A stretch of DNA of 6,385 bases, taken from Acidobacteriaceae bacterium. Its GTDB lineage: Bacteria > Acidobacteriota > Terriglobia > Terriglobales > Acidobacteriaceae. Location of the stretch: positions 22,823 through 29,207 of the forward strand of contig PMCH01000310.1 of NCBI GenBank assembly GCA_003154055.1, in the 5' to 3' direction. The notes under the pieces are model-generated. The model searched no databases, had not been told where the DNA came from, and saw nothing but the letters and a program-made list of their open reading frames with translations. Made by a program: the position numbers and the translations under genes. Shown here one piece after another: positions 6,077 through 6,385 of the stretch (positions are counted from its first letter, which is position 1; each line of letters starts with the position of its first letter).

Positions 6077-6385
6077 TCAACACGGTTCGTCAGCTACGGA
6101 GTTGCGCAGCTCGCCGATGCCCTCAATCGACACTTCGATATTGTCTCCAGCGACGACCGGCCCCACTCCTTTGGGAGTGCCGGTGGCGATCAGGTCGCCC
6201 GGTTCGAGCGTCATGATCTGCGAAATGTAGCGCAGGATGACGTCGAGCGGGAAGATGAAATCACGCGTGTTGCCGGACTGCCGAACCTCGCCATTGACAC
6301 GCGTTTCCACCTGGACGCCGGCCCAGGGATCGAGTCCATCGGTGACCAACGGACCCGCGGGACAAAAGGTGTCAAAGCCCTTGGC
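6077..6385 (-). CDS. Fumarylacetoacetate hydrolase family protein, C-terminal part (gene continues beyond the window)
   Basis: The last 102 codons and the stop of a gene entering from the right edge are visible. The frame is open to 6385, so the true start is outside the window; a TTG at 6349 is internal. Family motifs appear in order: KGFDTFCPAGP near the edge, RVNGEVRQSGNTRDFIF in the middle, LEPGDLIATGTPKGVGP, and a closing GDNIEVSIEGIGELRN. These are characteristic of the FAH superfamily (fumarylacetoacetate hydrolase, 2-hydroxyhepta-2,4-diene-1,7-dioate isomerase, acylpyruvase, oxaloacetate decarboxylase-type enzymes), metal-dependent cytoplasmic enzymes that cleave or isomerise beta-diketo acids. 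The metal-binding Glu/Asp residues lie in the missing N-terminal part, so activity and substrate cannot be judged. RVNGEVRQ and TGTPKGVG suit the bacterial isomerase/acylpyruvase branch better than true FAH. It is followed closely by the ankyrin-repeat gene. Confidence 0.93.
   Translation of the reverse strand, partial: AKGFDTFCPAGPLVTDGLDPWAGVQVETRVNGEVRQSGNTRDFIFPLDVILRYISQIMTLEPGDLIATGTPKGVGPVVAGDNIEVSIEGIGELRNSVADEPC

Overview
This is a GC-rich, densely coding piece of bacterial chromosome with no sign of phage, IS elements, plasmids, CRISPR or RNA genes. The class A penicillin-binding protein and the exported PDZ/S41 protein indicate a peptidoglycan-containing bacterium. The style of the RNase HII and S41 proteins, the near absence of strong Shine-Dalgarno sites and the leaderless-looking promoter make me think of Acidobacteriota. 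That placement is an impression from memory, not something the window proves.

Layout: two genes run rightwards, rnhB (RNase HII, 14-739) and a PIG-L/LmbE-type zinc deacetylase (793-1533). Everything further right is on the minus strand. A class A penicillin-binding protein (3774-1555) converges on the deacetylase with a 21-bp gap. Upstream of it lies a 169-bp intergenic region (3775-3943) holding a Rho-independent terminator for the next gene, flanked by inverted copies of a 7-bp-periodic repeat. Next comes a secreted PDZ-S41 (carboxy-terminal-processing protease-like) gene (5164-3944) with a perfect TATAAT box about 55 bases upstream of its start. Last is a two-gene minus-strand unit: the 3' end of a fumarylacetoacetate-hydrolase-family gene (enters at the right edge, ends 6077), followed 22 bp later by a cytoplasmic ankyrin-repeat protein (6054-5359) that starts at TTG with a good ribosome binding site.

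The main point of interest is the S41 protein. Its fold, PDZ domain and flanking motifs are intact, but both members of the Ser-Lys catalytic dyad are replaced (Ser to Gly, Lys to Asp) and the glycine-rich oxyanion segment is altered. It looks like a preserved pseudoprotease. It lies directly upstream, on the same strand, of a peptidoglycan synthase, so a role as a non-catalytic periplasmic adaptor or regulator is plausible but unproven. The second point is the repeat structure between these two genes: it could let the 3' end of the S41 transcript pair with the leader of the PBP transcript.

The remaining genes are housekeeping or metabolic in type and appear intact, apart from the one cut by the window edge.
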